Under the pieces are notes generated by a model that made no database searches, had not been told where the DNA came from, and worked only from the letters and a program-made list of their open reading frames with translations. A program made the translations under genes and the position numbers. A stretch of 42,249 nt of DNA. Source: Pyxidicoccus fallax (GTDB lineage: Bacteria; Myxococcota; Myxococcia; Myxococcales; Myxococcaceae). The stretch is from contig NZ_JABBJJ010000077.1 of NCBI RefSeq assembly GCF_012933655.1, forward strand, positions 1-42,249, in the 5' to 3' direction. How positions within the stretch are numbered: position 1 is the stretch's first letter; each line of letters begins with the position of its first letter. This document shows positions 7,003 to 16,600 of the stretch, one piece after another.

Positions 7003-7725
7003 TCACTGGAGCGGCCGACCGGACGGGCCTCCATCCGTCGAAGCGAGCGAGTAGACGAGCAGGTGCTGCCAGGGCAATCCGTCGAAGCGCTGCACGCGCC
7101 TGAATCCCGCCGCCTCCAGCTCCGCGTCCACCTGCGCCACCGACATCTTGTGCTCCTGCTTGATGGGGACGTTCGGGTCCTCGGCGCGGAACTCCACCAG
7201 GGCCACGCGGCCTCCCGGCGCCAGCGCGCGCCGGAGCTTCGCGAGCATGCGCTCCGGCTCGGCCAGCTCGTGGAAGACGTCCACCATCAGCACCAGGTCG
7301 AGCTGTCCGTCGGGCAGGCCCGTCTCGTCCGGCTTCGTGAGGACGGGTGTCACGTTGTTCAGCCCCGCCGCCTCCACGTTGGAGCGCAGCCGAGAGACCA
7401 TCTCCTCCTGGATGTCGGTGGCCCACACATGACCGCCAGGAGCCACGCGGCGCGCGAGCCGCACGGTGTGGAAGCCCACGCCCGCGCCCACGTCCGCCAC
7501 GCGCATCCCGGGCTTCAGGCCCAGGGCGTCCAGCATCACCTCGGGCTGCTCCTCGGCCTCGCGCTCCTCGCGCGTGAGCCAGTCCGCGCCGAGCCACGAC
7601 ATGGGCTCCGCGGGCACCCGCGTCCGCGCGGGCGCGGCGGCGGGTACGGGAGGCGGAGGCGCCGGTGTCTCGCGCCGGCAGGCGGGAAGGGACAGCAGCA
7701 GGAGGGCCAGCAGCGACGCGCGCAT
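7003..7725 (-). CDS. Lipoprotein-type SAM-dependent methyltransferase
   Basis: A 240-residue class I methyltransferase fold preceded by an apparent lipoprotein signal: Leu-rich segment with lipobox LPAC (Cys-16), then a Pro/Ala-rich tether (20-40). The methyltransferase core has motif I VADVGAGVGFHT (76-87), acidic motif II (WATDIQEEM), and post-motif LDLVLMVDVFHELAEP, as in UbiE/ArsM-like enzymes. Family knowledge says S-adenosylmethionine is cytoplasmic, so an exported methyltransferase is odd; similar lipoprotein-headed methyltransferases are seen in some proteobacterial genomes. The C-terminal 12 residues are Gly/Pro-rich. Substrate unknown. Fold sure, export inferred from the signal alone. 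Confidence 0.85.
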   Translation of the reverse strand: MRASLLALLLLSLPACRRETPAPPPPVPAAAPARTRVPAEPMSWLGADWLTREEREAEEQPEVMLDALGLKPGMRVADVGAGVGFHTVRLARRVAPGGHVWATDIQEEMVSRLRSNVEAAGLNNVTPVLTKPDETGLPDGQLDLVLMVDVFHELAEPERMLAKLRRALAPGGRVALVEFRAEDPNVPIKQEHKMSVAQVDAELEAAGFRRVQRFDGLPWQHLLVYSLASTDGGPSGRPLQ

Positions 7726-7751
7726 GGGGCCTCCCTAACGGCCATCCCGCG

Positions 7752-7846
7752 TCGCCGCCGGGAGTACGGGCACCAGCTCACCAGCATCCCGAGCAGGGCC
7801 CCGACATCGCCGCCAGGCGTACGGGCACCAGCTCACCAGCATCCCG
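7752..7846. repeat. Duplicated 40-bp segment upstream of recX
   Basis: The 40 bases at 7752-7791 recur at 7807-7846 with 38 matches, a 55-bp period. The segment lies in the 283-bp spacer between the divergent methyltransferase gene and recX and encodes nothing convincing. It looks like a recent local tandem duplication; it may carry duplicated regulatory sites, but nothing shows this. Confidence 0.75.
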
Positions 7847-8008
7847 CTCTCACCCAGATGACCAGGACACCCGGCTGGCCACCGCCCGAAAGCGCACCAC
7901 ATCCCTCGGAGCGGGCATGGAGCCGCCCGGCTGCCCGGGAGCCCCTACCCGCCTGGGAGTCACCCCGGGCTTCTGAGCGTCAGACCCGGGTGGTAGACCC
8001 GTTCCGTC

Positions 8009-8578
8009 ATGGACGAGGCGCGGGAAGGACAGGACAGGAAGCCGGCGGGGCCCCGCAAGCCCAAGCGGCCTCGCAAGGTGTCTCCGACGTACCTGGAGAA
8101 CGCCGCGCTGCACTACCTCAAGCGGTACGCGGCCACGCAGAGCCAGCTCAAGCGCGTGCTCATGCGCCGGGTGGACAAATCCCTCAAGTTCCACGGAGGC
8201 GACCGCGCCGAGGCGCTCGGGTGGATGGACGCGCTCGTCGCCAAGCTCGTCCGCAACGGCCTCCTCAATGACGAGGCCTATGCCCGAATGAAGGCCCACT
8301 CACTGCGCGCCTCGGGCCGCAGCACGCGGGTGATTGCGCAGAAGCTGCGGCTCAAGGGCGTCTCGGCGGAGCTCGTCACCCAGAAGCTCGCGGACGCCAC
8401 AGCCGAGGTCTCCGACGAGGAGGCCGCGCGCATCTGGGCCCGGAAGAAGCGCCTGGGCCCCTTCCGGAAGAACGCCAGCACCCGCGAGGAGAACCGCCAG
8501 AAGGACCTCGCCGCGCTGGCGCGGGCCGGGTTCTCCTTCGGCATCGCGAAGAAGATCATCGACTCGACGCCCGAGTAG
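8009..8578 (+). CDS. recX: RecX family regulator of RecA
   Basis: A 189-residue protein of the RecX family, which binds RecA filaments and limits recombinase activity. RecX is built of three-helix repeats: here LENAALHYLKRYAATQSQLKRVLMRR (about 30-55), the conserved LVRNGLLNDEAYAR and SLRASGRSTRVIAQKLRLKGVS (about 80-120), and a last repeat ending AGFSFGIAKKIID. The first 28 residues are Lys/Arg/Pro-rich and disordered-looking. There is no recA next to it, whereas recX is often beside recA elsewhere. ATG 8009 gives the natural length and lacks a strong ribosome site. It ends one base before the stop of the convergent HEAT-like gene. Confidence 0.85.
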   Translation: MDEAREGQDRKPAGPRKPKRPRKVSPTYLENAALHYLKRYAATQSQLKRVLMRRVDKSLKFHGGDRAEALGWMDALVAKLVRNGLLNDEAYARMKAHSLRASGRSTRVIAQKLRLKGVSAELVTQKLADATAEVSDEEAARIWARKKRLGPFRKNASTREENRQKDLAALARAGFSFGIAKKIIDSTPE

Positions 8579-8579
8579 C

Positions 8580-9968
8580 TCACTGCGTCTGGCGCGACAG
8601 CCATGCCTTCCACTGCTCGGGGGCCTCGTGCTTCTCCCCCGACAGCCGCTGGAGGATGAGGACCGCCGGCTCCCGGAAGTGGGGCAGCGCGAAGCCGGCA
8701 TGGGCCACGAGCGACGCGCCCAGCCGCTGGATGAGCGTGGCCCGCAGCGCCCGCACCGCCTCGGGCTTCATGTCGTCCAGCAGCATCTGGAGCAGGTAGA
8801 GCGACTTGCTCCGGTCCGTCCCCTCCGGCATGGAGATCGCGTCCACCACCACGTCCACGTCCACGAGCGGGCGGTCCGCGGCCTCCTGGACGGCGGTGAG
8901 CACGCGCAGCACGTTGTTGCGCACGCCTCCGTCCGGGTCCCGGATGAACGGCACGAGGCTGGCGACGACCTGCTCCGGCGTTCCCGCGTACGCCAGCACG
9001 AAGGCGGCCGCCGCGCGCTTCTCCGGGTTGGCGTCCTCGCGCAGCACCTTCACCACCGCGTCCCTCAGCACCGGCACCCTCTCGACGAGGACGGGCTCCA
9101 GCGGGGCGAACTCGGGGTGGGCGAAGCCCCAGATGCAGTGCGCGACCCGGCAGGCCGGCCCCTCCTCCTGGTTGAGCGCCCCTCGTTGGAGGAGCTCGAA
9201 GCCCCGCTTCTCGTAGGCGCGCCACCGGGCGACCAGCCCCTCCGGGTCCTCCGGCGTGCCCTTCGGCGCGGGCAGGAACCGCAGCCGCTCCGTATCCCCC
9301 GTGTCCACGAGGTCCACGGTGATGTACGCCCGCGCCTCGGTGGGGCTGTCGAGCCAGTAGCTGAGCGACACGTCCGCCCAGGCCAGGTCGTACCGCTTGC
9401 GCAGCTCGGCCGCCTTGTCCTGGAAGAGCGCCCTGCTGTGGACGAAGGGCTTGCCCGTCTCGACTCCGAGCAGCGCGAGGACATCCCCCGGTTCCACCTG
9501 ACGCGAGCCGTACGTGTCCACCGCGACGAGCACCGGGACGGGCATGGGCGGGTACTCCGCCTTGTCGCGGTTCGTCTGCACCGCCGCCAGCACGTCCCCC
9601 CAGCCCGGAAGCGCGTGGAGCGAGGCCAGCTCCGGATCCAGCTTCAGCTTCTCCGCGTTGAAGTAGCCACGCGCCACCGCGAGCTTCGCCTCTTCCAGCG
9701 CCGGGGCCGGCTGGCCGGCGAGCGCGAGGCAGCTCGCGGCCTCGTAGTGGGACCCGGCGCGGCAGTCATCGTCACCACAGCGCGCCACCCGCTGGCGGTA
9801 CAGCGCCGCGCAGCCCGGGTAGTCGCGCGCCTCGTAGGCCGCCTCGGCCCGCTCCAGCAGCGTCTCCGCGCTCACGGGTTCTCCGGCGGCGGACTCCGGC
9901 GGCTTCTCGGGGACATGGGCACAGGCCGTGCCCAGGGTGAACAGCCACGCTCCCAGCGACTTCCGCAT
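8580..9968 (-). CDS. HEAT-like repeat protein, probably exported
   Basis: A 462-residue protein not assigned to a named family. The first 16 residues form a short signal with a weak lipobox-like end (GTAC, Cys-16). Residues about 35-110 look like a TPR-type helical pair (LLERAEAAYEARDYPGCAALYRQRVARC, then LALAGQPAPALEEAKLAVARGYFNAEKL). The C-terminal part (about 280-450) reads as HEAT-like helical repeats, for example VVKVLREDANPEKRAAAAFVLAY and VPFIRDPDGGVRNNVLRVLTAV. Such scaffolds bind other proteins. Start 9968 has GGAGGAG 5-6 bases upstream. It is divergent from the P450 gene and convergent with recX. Function unknown; export is likely, lipidation only possible. Confidence 0.75.
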   Translation of the reverse strand: MRKSLGAWLFTLGTACAHVPEKPPESAAGEPVSAETLLERAEAAYEARDYPGCAALYRQRVARCGDDDCRAGSHYEAASCLALAGQPAPALEEAKLAVARGYFNAEKLKLDPELASLHALPGWGDVLAAVQTNRDKAEYPPMPVPVLVAVDTYGSRQVEPGDVLALLGVETGKPFVHSRALFQDKAAELRKRYDLAWADVSLSYWLDSPTEARAYITVDLVDTGDTERLRFLPAPKGTPEDPEGLVARWRAYEKRGFELLQRGALNQEEGPACRVAHCIWGFAHPEFAPLEPVLVERVPVLRDAVVKVLREDANPEKRAAAAFVLAYAGTPEQVVASLVPFIRDPDGGVRNNVLRVLTAVQEAADRPLVDVDVVVDAISMPEGTDRSKSLYLLQMLLDDMKPEAVRALRATLIQRLGASLVAHAGFALPHFREPAVLILQRLSGEKHEAPEQWKAWLSRQTQ

Positions 9969-10141
9969 CGCGCTCCTCCTCGTTGGGGCTCCCATCGTCG
10001 AGCGGACCGCGACGGGGACGCAATCCCCCACCACAGCCAGCCGGACCGGCCCCCTCCGTATCCCTTCTGGAGCCCCTGCACTCGCGAGCCCGCGGTCCGC
10101 CGCCGCGCCGGGGCCCCGCCGCCGCGACCCACACCCCGGAG

Positions 10142-11332
10142 ATGCCGTTGCAGACGTACGACCTGTTCGCCCCCACCAACGACGCCGAGCGCCATGCCCT
10201 CTACGCGCGGATGCGCGCCGAGCCCGGGCTCTTCCGCATCGAGCCCTTTGGTGCCTACGCCGCCGCCCGCTACGAGGACGTGCGCACCCTCTTCAAGGAT
10301 GCCCAGCGCTTCTCGTCCGAGGCGCTCGCGGTGACGGCCGAGCCGCCCTGGCTGGGGCCGAACCCCGTGGCCCAATCGCTCCTCACGCAGGACCCGCCGC
10401 GCCACACCCAGCTTCGCGCGCTGGTCAGCCGCGCCTTCGGTGCCGCCGGCATGGCGCGGCTGGAGGCCCAGGTGCGCCAGGAGGCGGAGACGCTGGCCGA
10501 GGCCGCCGTCCGCCAGCGCGAGGTGGACTTCGTGGACGCGTTCTCCTTCGTGCTGCCGCGCAACATCATCGGCCGCATGCTGGGCCTGGACCCGTCCACC
10601 TTCACCGAGTTCAAGCGCTGGTCGGTGAACATGAGCCTCATCAGCTCCGCCGTGCCCTCGCAGCACCAGGGCATCCGCGACACGGTGAAGGAGATGGAGG
10701 CGTACCTCGGAGACATCATCGCCGCGCGCCGCCGCGCTCCCGGCGACGACATGGTGAGCGACCTGCTCCGGGCGGAGGTGGATGGACGCCAGCTCACCGA
10801 CGCGGAGGTCATGTCCTTCCTCTTCCTGCTGCTGCCCGCGGGCATGGAGACGACGACGCAGCTCATCGGCAACGCGGCCATCCTCCTCGCCCGCTTCCCG
10901 GAGCAGTTGGCGCAGGCGCGCGCGGACCGGACGCACCTCCCCCGCTTCGTCGAGGAGGTGCTCCGCTACGAGTCCCCCGTCCAGTTCGCCTTCCGCATCG
11001 CCATCGCGGACGTGGAGCTATCAGGCACGCAGGTGCCCGCGGGCAGCCTGGTGATGGGGCTGGTGGCCGCCGCCAACCGCGACGAGCGCGTGTTCGAGCA
11101 GCCGGAGCGCTTCCTGCCCGGGCGGGACAAGGGCAACCAGCACCTCACCTTCGGGCACGGCGTGCACTTCTGCCTGGGGGCGCAGCTGGCGCGCATGGAG
11201 GCCCGGTTCGCGCTGGAGGCGCTCGTCCCGCGCATCCGCGAAATCCGCCTCCGCTCCCCGGACATCCAGTGGCTGCCCGGCCTCACCATCCACGGGCCGC
11301 AGGTGCTCCCGGTGGACCTCGTTCCCGCCTGA
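10142..11332 (+). CDS. Cytochrome P450
   Basis: A 396-residue soluble class I-type bacterial P450, normal length for the family. All diagnostic elements are present: I-helix oxygen-activation motif AGMETT (233-238; the common form is AGxxTT), K-helix ExxR (Glu-272 to Arg-275), and the heme-binding loop FGHGVHFCLGAQLAR with the axial thiolate Cys-344. It should hydroxylate or otherwise oxidise a small molecule using electrons from a ferredoxin or flavodoxin partner, none of which is encoded nearby. Start ATG 10142 (MPLQTYDLF) is chosen over an open extension to 9983 that is Pro/Arg-rich. There is no neighbouring biosynthetic cluster, so the substrate cannot be guessed. Confidence 0.95.
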   Translation: MPLQTYDLFAPTNDAERHALYARMRAEPGLFRIEPFGAYAAARYEDVRTLFKDAQRFSSEALAVTAEPPWLGPNPVAQSLLTQDPPRHTQLRALVSRAFGAAGMARLEAQVRQEAETLAEAAVRQREVDFVDAFSFVLPRNIIGRMLGLDPSTFTEFKRWSVNMSLISSAVPSQHQGIRDTVKEMEAYLGDIIAARRRAPGDDMVSDLLRAEVDGRQLTDAEVMSFLFLLLPAGMETTTQLIGNAAILLARFPEQLAQARADRTHLPRFVEEVLRYESPVQFAFRIAIADVELSGTQVPAGSLVMGLVAAANRDERVFEQPERFLPGRDKGNQHLTFGHGVHFCLGAQLARMEARFALEALVPRIREIRLRSPDIQWLPGLTIHGPQVLPVDLVPA

Positions 11333-11483
11333 GCCCGCGCCCTCGCGTCACGTCCCGGGGGCCGGGAGCTTCCTCGTCCTCCCCGTGTCCGGAGCCGACC
11401 GATGTGACGGCGCCCCGTCCCAGGTCGGCCCCCCCAGGCTCCACCGTCCGCTCCGCGCCCGCATGAGCCTGCGAACAGAAAAT

Positions 11484-11530
11484 GCCCGTTCACATTCCCG
11501 TGCTCGCGGTCCTGTCCATATGAACGGGGC
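11484..11530. other. Inverted repeat upstream of the response regulator
   Basis: CCCGTTCA (11485-11492) is the exact complement of TGAACGGG (11521-11528), separated by 28 bases; a G on the left and a bulged GC on the right extend it. In addition TGAACGGGGCGC (11521) and TGAACGAGGCGC (11548) form an 11/12 direct repeat just before the start codon. These could be regulator half-sites for the gene at 11563; no promoter is clear. Confidence 0.35.
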
Positions 11531-11562
11531 GCGAGGGCGCCCACTGATGAACGAGGCGCACC

Positions 11563-11952
11563 ATGAATTCACATCCCAGGGTCCTGCTGGTCGATGACGA
11601 CGGTGACCTGCTCGAGGTCTATACGCTCGTCCTGGAAGACATGGGCTGCGTGGTCACCACCGCCAGGGATGGGCAGGAGGGGCTGGCCCGGGCGCTCGCG
11701 CAGAGGCCCGACCTCATCATCACCGACCTGAACATGCCGCGGATGAACGGCCTGGAGCTGTGCCAGCGGCTGCGCGAGGACGAGTTCCTGCGCTTCGTCC
11801 CACGCATCCTCCACAGCAGCGAGCCGCTGTTTCGCGCGCCCTACGGCGAGGTCTTCCTCCAGAAGGATGGCGACCTGGCGGGCTTCCAGTACCGGGTTGC
11901 CCTCAGCCTCCGAGGAGGGCGCGACGGCCCGGAGCTGGCCTCCGTGGCCTGA
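11563..11952 (+). CDS. Receiver-domain-only response regulator
   Basis: A 129-residue protein consisting of one CheY-like receiver domain. The acidic pocket DDD is at 11-13, the phosphoacceptor Asp-55 lies in PDLIITDLNMPRMNG, the switch Ser is at 85-86 (ILHSSEP) and the conserved Lys is 101 (FLQKDGD). No output domain follows, so it probably acts by protein-protein contact or as a phosphate relay, as many myxobacterial single-domain receivers do. No histidine kinase gene is adjacent. ATG 11563 is preceded by GAGG at about 6 bases. The next gene is convergent. Confidence 0.93.
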   Translation: MNSHPRVLLVDDDGDLLEVYTLVLEDMGCVVTTARDGQEGLARALAQRPDLIITDLNMPRMNGLELCQRLREDEFLRFVPRILHSSEPLFRAPYGEVFLQKDGDLAGFQYRVALSLRGGRDGPELASVA

Positions 11953-11978
11953 CGGCACCGCGACCGCGCGAGTGCTTC

Positions 11979-12656
11979 CTACCCCCGCCGGCGTCCGCTC
12001 CGCGCGGGGGCCTGGAGGCTGGCGAAGGCGGCGTTGATTCTCTTCGTCTCCGCCTCCGCCACCTCGCGCAGCTTCGGCCCCAGCCCCGCGACCTTGTCCG
12101 GGTGGTACTGCGCGAGCAGCGCGTTGCGCGCCGCGCGGGCCTCCTCGAAGGTGGCCTGCGGCGACAGGCCCAGCAGCGTGTACGGGTCTTCCACCGGCTC
12201 CGGCGGAGGCTTCGCGCGCGAGGCCCGCTTCGCGCGGTTCTTCAACAGCCGCTCCATGTCCACCAGCTTCACGCGCGTGAAGATGGCCTCGTTGCGCTCG
12301 CGCTGCTTGAGCCGCACGTAGCCGTGCTGCGACAGCGCGCTGATGAACACGTTCACCGCCTGCGCCGCGAGCGCCTGCGTGTCCAGGTTCTGCGTCGGCT
12401 CGCTGCGCCAGCTCAGCTTCCCGTCCGCGAAGATGAAGACGTCCCCGGGCCGGGCGTCCTCCGCCACGCGCCGGAGCGCCTCGAGGCTGGCCGATGCCAG
12501 CCGCACGTCCGCGGACCACGCGGAGATGCGCTCCGCCAGGTCCTGCGGAAACGTGCCGTCCGAGTCATCCGTGCTCGCGAGCACCACCGACGTGCCGGTC
12601 CGGTGGGTGAAGCGGGAGAGCTCCGTCGCGGTGCCGAAGAAGGGAACCGAAAGCAT
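11979..12656 (-). CDS. J-domain protein with C-terminal DnaJ domain
   Basis: A 225-residue protein. Residues about 157-225 are a J domain (DPYTLLGLSPQATFEEARAA, HPD motif at 185-187, then KRINAAFASLQ), which stimulates Hsp70 ATPase activity. In most DnaJ-like proteins the J domain is N-terminal; here it is C-terminal behind about 150 residues I do not recognise, which include a basic stretch (LLKNRAKRASRAK). The N-terminal region may be the client- or target-binding part. ATG 12656 is the first in-frame ATG giving a sensible N-terminus; the long open frame to 13385 overlaps the next gene. No GGAGG-like site precedes it, so the start is not firm. Confidence 0.82.
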   Translation of the reverse strand: MLSVPFFGTATELSRFTHRTGTSVVLASTDDSDGTFPQDLAERISAWSADVRLASASLEALRRVAEDARPGDVFIFADGKLSWRSEPTQNLDTQALAAQAVNVFISALSQHGYVRLKQRERNEAIFTRVKLVDMERLLKNRAKRASRAKPPPEPVEDPYTLLGLSPQATFEEARAARNALLAQYHPDKVAGLGPKLREVAEAETKRINAAFASLQAPARSGRRRG

Positions 12657-12780
12657 GCGCAGGACCGTGCCGGGGCCACCGTGGCGCCCACCCCCGGCGA
12701 AGCGGCGCGACGATGTAGCGTCCCGCGCGCGAAATGTCGAGATGGGTCCTGAACGCGCGAGCACTCCCCTCTGAAAACGA

Positions 12781-12820
12781 CGGGGACCGGTGGCCCGATG
12801 TTCCGGGCTTCCGGTCCCCG
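12781..12820 (-). terminator. Intrinsic terminator after the TonB receptor-lipoprotein pair
   Basis: CGGGGACCGG (12781-12790) pairs perfectly with CCGGTCCCCG (12811-12820), with a second inner stem GCCCG/CGGGC and a 6-base loop. Read on the minus strand it is followed by TCGTTTTCAG, giving a short U-run. It lies just beyond the stop at 12844. Confidence 0.8.
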
Positions 12821-12843
12821 CTCGCGTCAGCGCGATGCGCGCG

Positions 12844-13650
12844 TCACGGTTGTTGCTGGTCCGACGGAACCTCGCCCGTGAGCACGCAGATGAGCGCGAC
12901 GGGGTCGCACTTGACGGGGAACAGCGGATTGATTCCGGAGCCGCGCAGCCGCCCCGCGTCGTAGTCCGCGTACGGGTCGCACGCGGCCTCGTTGACACCC
13001 CCATCGGCGGTCCCGCAGCGCACCACCGGCCAGATGCCCTTGACGTTGTAGTCCGCCGTGCAGCCGTTCTCCGTGTAGCGCAGGTCCGCGGTGAACTGCG
13101 TGCCCGGAATCCCTGGCGTGTTGTAGATGCGCAGCTTGCTCCACTCGTAGGCGTAGCTCTGCGCGGGAAGCGCGGGCGGGCCGCCATCCTCGAGCGTGCC
13201 GCCGTCCGGCAGCCCCGCGGGCGCGGCGGGCACGTCCAGCCGGGCGGGTGACAACTGGGGGACGTCGCAGAAGTTGTCCGGCCCCGGCGCCTCGCTGGCG
13301 AACGAGCCCACCGAATATGTCCGGTGCGAGGTGTCCGGGTCTGGCCGGGAGGCGAAGCTCGAGACCAGCCTGCCCATCCGCTCACTGCGCACGGCGACGG
13401 AGTCCGGTGCGTCCGGCGTCTCGCCGAAGAACTTCTGCAGGCCCACCGGCTCTGGCGTGAGCTGCGCGCAGGCCCGGTCCGGGTTCTGCCCGGGCAGCAG
13501 GGTGTACGTCGTCGCGAACGAGCCGACGCCGTTGTTGACTCTCGCGCGGGCCACCACGCACTGCGGCTCCGGCTCTTCCGTGCCGCACGCGCCCACGGCG
13601 ACGGCGGCCGCCGCCACGCCCAGGCTCAATCCCATCAATCGAAGCTTCAT
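12844..13650 (-). CDS. Lipoprotein downstream of a TonB-dependent receptor
   Basis: A 268-residue protein with a clean lipoprotein signal: Leu/Ala-rich segment ending VGAC (Cys-22), then CGTEEPEPQC. The mature part has several Cys in pairs (RCGTADGG, ENGCTADYNVKG, KCDPVALICV) and a Pro/Gly-rich middle. I do not recognise a family. It sits 26 bases after the large TonB-dependent receptor gene on the same strand and the pair ends at a strong intrinsic terminator, so they are almost certainly one operon. A surface or periplasmic partner of the receptor is the simplest inference. The ribosome site is weak (GAGAGGACACC before ATG 13650). Confidence 0.83.
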   Translation of the reverse strand: MKLRLMGLSLGVAAAAVAVGACGTEEPEPQCVVARARVNNGVGSFATTYTLLPGQNPDRACAQLTPEPVGLQKFFGETPDAPDSVAVRSERMGRLVSSFASRPDPDTSHRTYSVGSFASEAPGPDNFCDVPQLSPARLDVPAAPAGLPDGGTLEDGGPPALPAQSYAYEWSKLRIYNTPGIPGTQFTADLRYTENGCTADYNVKGIWPVVRCGTADGGVNEAACDPYADYDAGRLRGSGINPLFPVKCDPVALICVLTGEVPSDQQQP

Positions 13651-13676
13651 GGAGGTGTCCTCTCGAGGGGCCGGGC

Positions 13677-16600
13677 TCAGAAGCTGAGCCTCGCGCCGAG
13701 GCGGATGGAGCGCGGCGCCTGGTACGCCGTCGGCCGCTTGAAGTTGGGGTTGAGGTCTTCGTTGGCGATGCGGCTGGTGCCGCCGATGGGGATGACCCGG
13801 CAGTCCGCGCTGTCCTTGATGAGGCAGGCCGAAATGTCCCTCGGCGAGCCGCCCTGCTCGATGGGGAACACCTGCGTGAGCGTCACCGTCTGGTCCACGG
13901 CGGTGTACTGCTGGAAGTTGAAGAGGTTGAAGACGTCCAGGGACAGGTTCAGCACGTAGTCGCCCGCCAGCTTCTGGTTGATGCCCACGTTCGAGTCGAT
14001 GTTGTGCACCCAGGGCAGGCGGCCGGCGCTGCCACGGGGCAGGATGAACGTCTCCGAGCCACTGCGGCGCGGGTGCGCGCCCAGGTAGTTGAGCGGCGTG
14101 CCCGAGCGCCCCCGGTAGCTGGCGCCCAGGACGACGCTGGTGCGGTCCGTCAACTGGAGTTCGCGCGCGCCGAAGGCCTTGAACACGTGCGTGCGGTCAC
14201 CGGGCAGCGGCCCGTCGCGGTTGGTGGTGAGCGACAGCAGGTCGAAGTCGCGCGTCAGGTTCGGCGACAGCTGCCCGGTGTCCGCGCGGAACAGGCCGGA
14301 GTAGTTGCCGCGCAGCTTGGACCACGTGTAGCTGGCCTGGGCCAGCCAGCCGTTGGAGAAGAGCTTCTGGTAGTACAGGTTGACCGCGTCGTAGTCGCGG
14401 CGCGCGAGCGGGAAGTCCGTCGAGTAGCCCTGGCCGGGGTTGCCCAGGAAGAACGTGCTGCCGTCGTCACGGCTCATGTCCTCGATGACGTTGTTGAGGA
14501 CGCGCCGGGTGTACGCGACGCCCACGCGCCCCAGCCCCAGGTCGTACTCGCCACCCACCATGATTTCGTCCGAGGACTGGGCGCGGATGTCCGGGTCCAC
14601 GGGCACACGGTCGCCACCGCTCGCGTCCCAGTACTGGTTGGGGCGGTCGCTGTTGGTGCCGAGCGGCCGGCGGTAGCGGCTGTCGGTGCACCCCGTCAGC
14701 AGGGACTCGCGGTTGCTGGGGTTGCACCCCGTCGCCTCGTAGGTGGCGGACAGGAGCTGCTGCTGCGGGAAGGACAGGTCCGCCAGGTCCAGGGGCACGT
14801 TCTCGTAGAAGCGCGCGAAGTTCACGAACAGCTTGGAGCGGCCCTGCTGGGTGAAGTCGTAGATGGCGCCAATGCGGGGCGACCACTGGTTGGGCAGGTG
14901 CAGGCCCACCTTGTCATCCAGGCCCCAGATGGTCTGCACGTCGTAGCGCAGGCCCACGTTGACGGTGACCTTGTCCAGCACGGACCAGCTGTCCTGGATG
15001 AAGCCGCCCAGCGTCATCGACGTGGACGTGCCCTCCTTGCTGGCGAGGAACACCGGCGTGTCCGGAGAGGACAGGTAGCCGTACTCGTCCACGCTGGCGA
15101 AGCAGGTGCCATTCGTGCACTCCTGCCAGGGGGTGCGGCCCGTGCGCGCGCGGTTGTTGTAGAAGCTCGTGCGCTCCGCGTCGAAGCCGGCCTTGATGAT
15201 GTGGTGGCCGAGCGCCTGCACGAGGAGCGTGCCCATCACCTTGCCCTGCACGCGGTCCAGCTCCTGGACGCTGATGGTGTTGGGGCCGCCCGTCGTATAG
15301 GTGCTGACGGGACAGTTCCTGGACTGCTCGGCCAGCGTGGCGCCACAGACGGACGGGTCGGGCAGCGACTCGAACTCGGTGATGGAGTGAAAGCCCGGAG
15401 CCCCTGAGCGGCGCCAGAGGACGCGGGACTGACCGGCCAGGCCCTGGGTGGAGCCCAGCGCGGAGCCGTCCGACGGGAGGATGTCGTCGGCCTGATGGTG
15501 CCAGCCCAGCGTGGCGTCGAGGAGGAGCTTCTTGTCGAAGAACGACGAGGCCTGCTTCGCGACGATGTCCAGCACGCCGTTGGAGCGCCGGGTGGCGATG
15601 GATTCGTAGGCGCCCTGGACGAAGCCGGTGCAGGACAGGCCGATGCACACCTCCGGGTCGCCGTCGCGGCTGAAGGAGTACCTGCCGCCGCCACCGGACG
15701 AGCGCGGCGCGCCGAAGACGGACACGGACAGGTTGTGGTCGGGGTTGAAGAGGTACGTCAGCTTGCCCAGGTACTGCACGCTGCGCTCATCCGCGAAGCG
15801 GCTGGTGCGGGTACCCTCGATGGGCGTCGCCAGACCGAAGCCGGTGGTCGGGTCCCTGCGCCGGGCGCCCACCTCGTCGCAGCCGTTGGCCGGGTCCTCC
15901 ACGTCGCAGATCTCCAGCTTGCTGAGCTGGCGGTCCACGCGGATGCGGTTGAAGGACGGCGCGACGCCCACGTAGAACCAGAGCTTGTCCTTGAGGATGG
16001 GGCCGCCCAGGTCGAAGCCGAGGTCCCCCTGGTTCCACGGAGTGCCCTGCGCGGAGATGACGCTGCCCTCCTGGCGGATTTCCCGGCCGGAGCGCTGGAG
16101 GAAGCCCGGCGCCATGTTGGCGAACACGGAGCCGTGGAACTCGTTGGAGCCGGACTTGGTGACGACGTTGAGCACGCCGCCGGTGGAGCGGCCGTACTCG
16201 GGCATGTAGCCGCCGGTGATGACGTTGACCTCCTGGACGAACGACACCGACAGCGGCGTGCCCAGGGTGCCCACGCTCGGGTCGTTCACGGACAGGCCGT
16301 CCACCACGTACTGGCTCTCCGGCGAGCTGCTGCCGCTGACGCTCACGCCGTAGCGGTCCTCCACGGCGCCCGGGGCCAGCTCGGCCAGCGACTCGAAGGA
16401 GCGCGAGGCGGAGCCCTTGGTGCCCGGGCGGATGACGGCGATGTTGCGCAGGAAGTCCGCGTCCACGCTGAGGCCCGCGGTGCTGGAGCCCACGTCCAGC
16501 GTGGGCGCGGCGCTGACGGAGATCGTCTCGCCCAGCGACGAGGGCAACAGCTGGATGTTGACGCGCACGGTGCGGTCCAGCCGCAGGACGACGTCGCTGC

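Noticed and set aside
7740..7860. A short CRISPR or attachment-site repeat upstream of recX
   Set aside because: Only two copies, no spacer-repeat pattern, and no integrase or cas gene nearby; a simple tandem duplication explains it.
10142..12656. A biosynthetic cluster around the cytochrome P450
   Set aside because: The neighbours are a receiver protein, a J-domain protein and a HEAT-like protein on different strands; no synthase, ferredoxin or transporter lies beside it.
14004..15407. A 467-residue plus-strand frame inside the TonB receptor gene
   Set aside because: No family motif, low-complexity Ala/Arg/Val/Gln composition, and it is antisense to a well-defined barrel domain.
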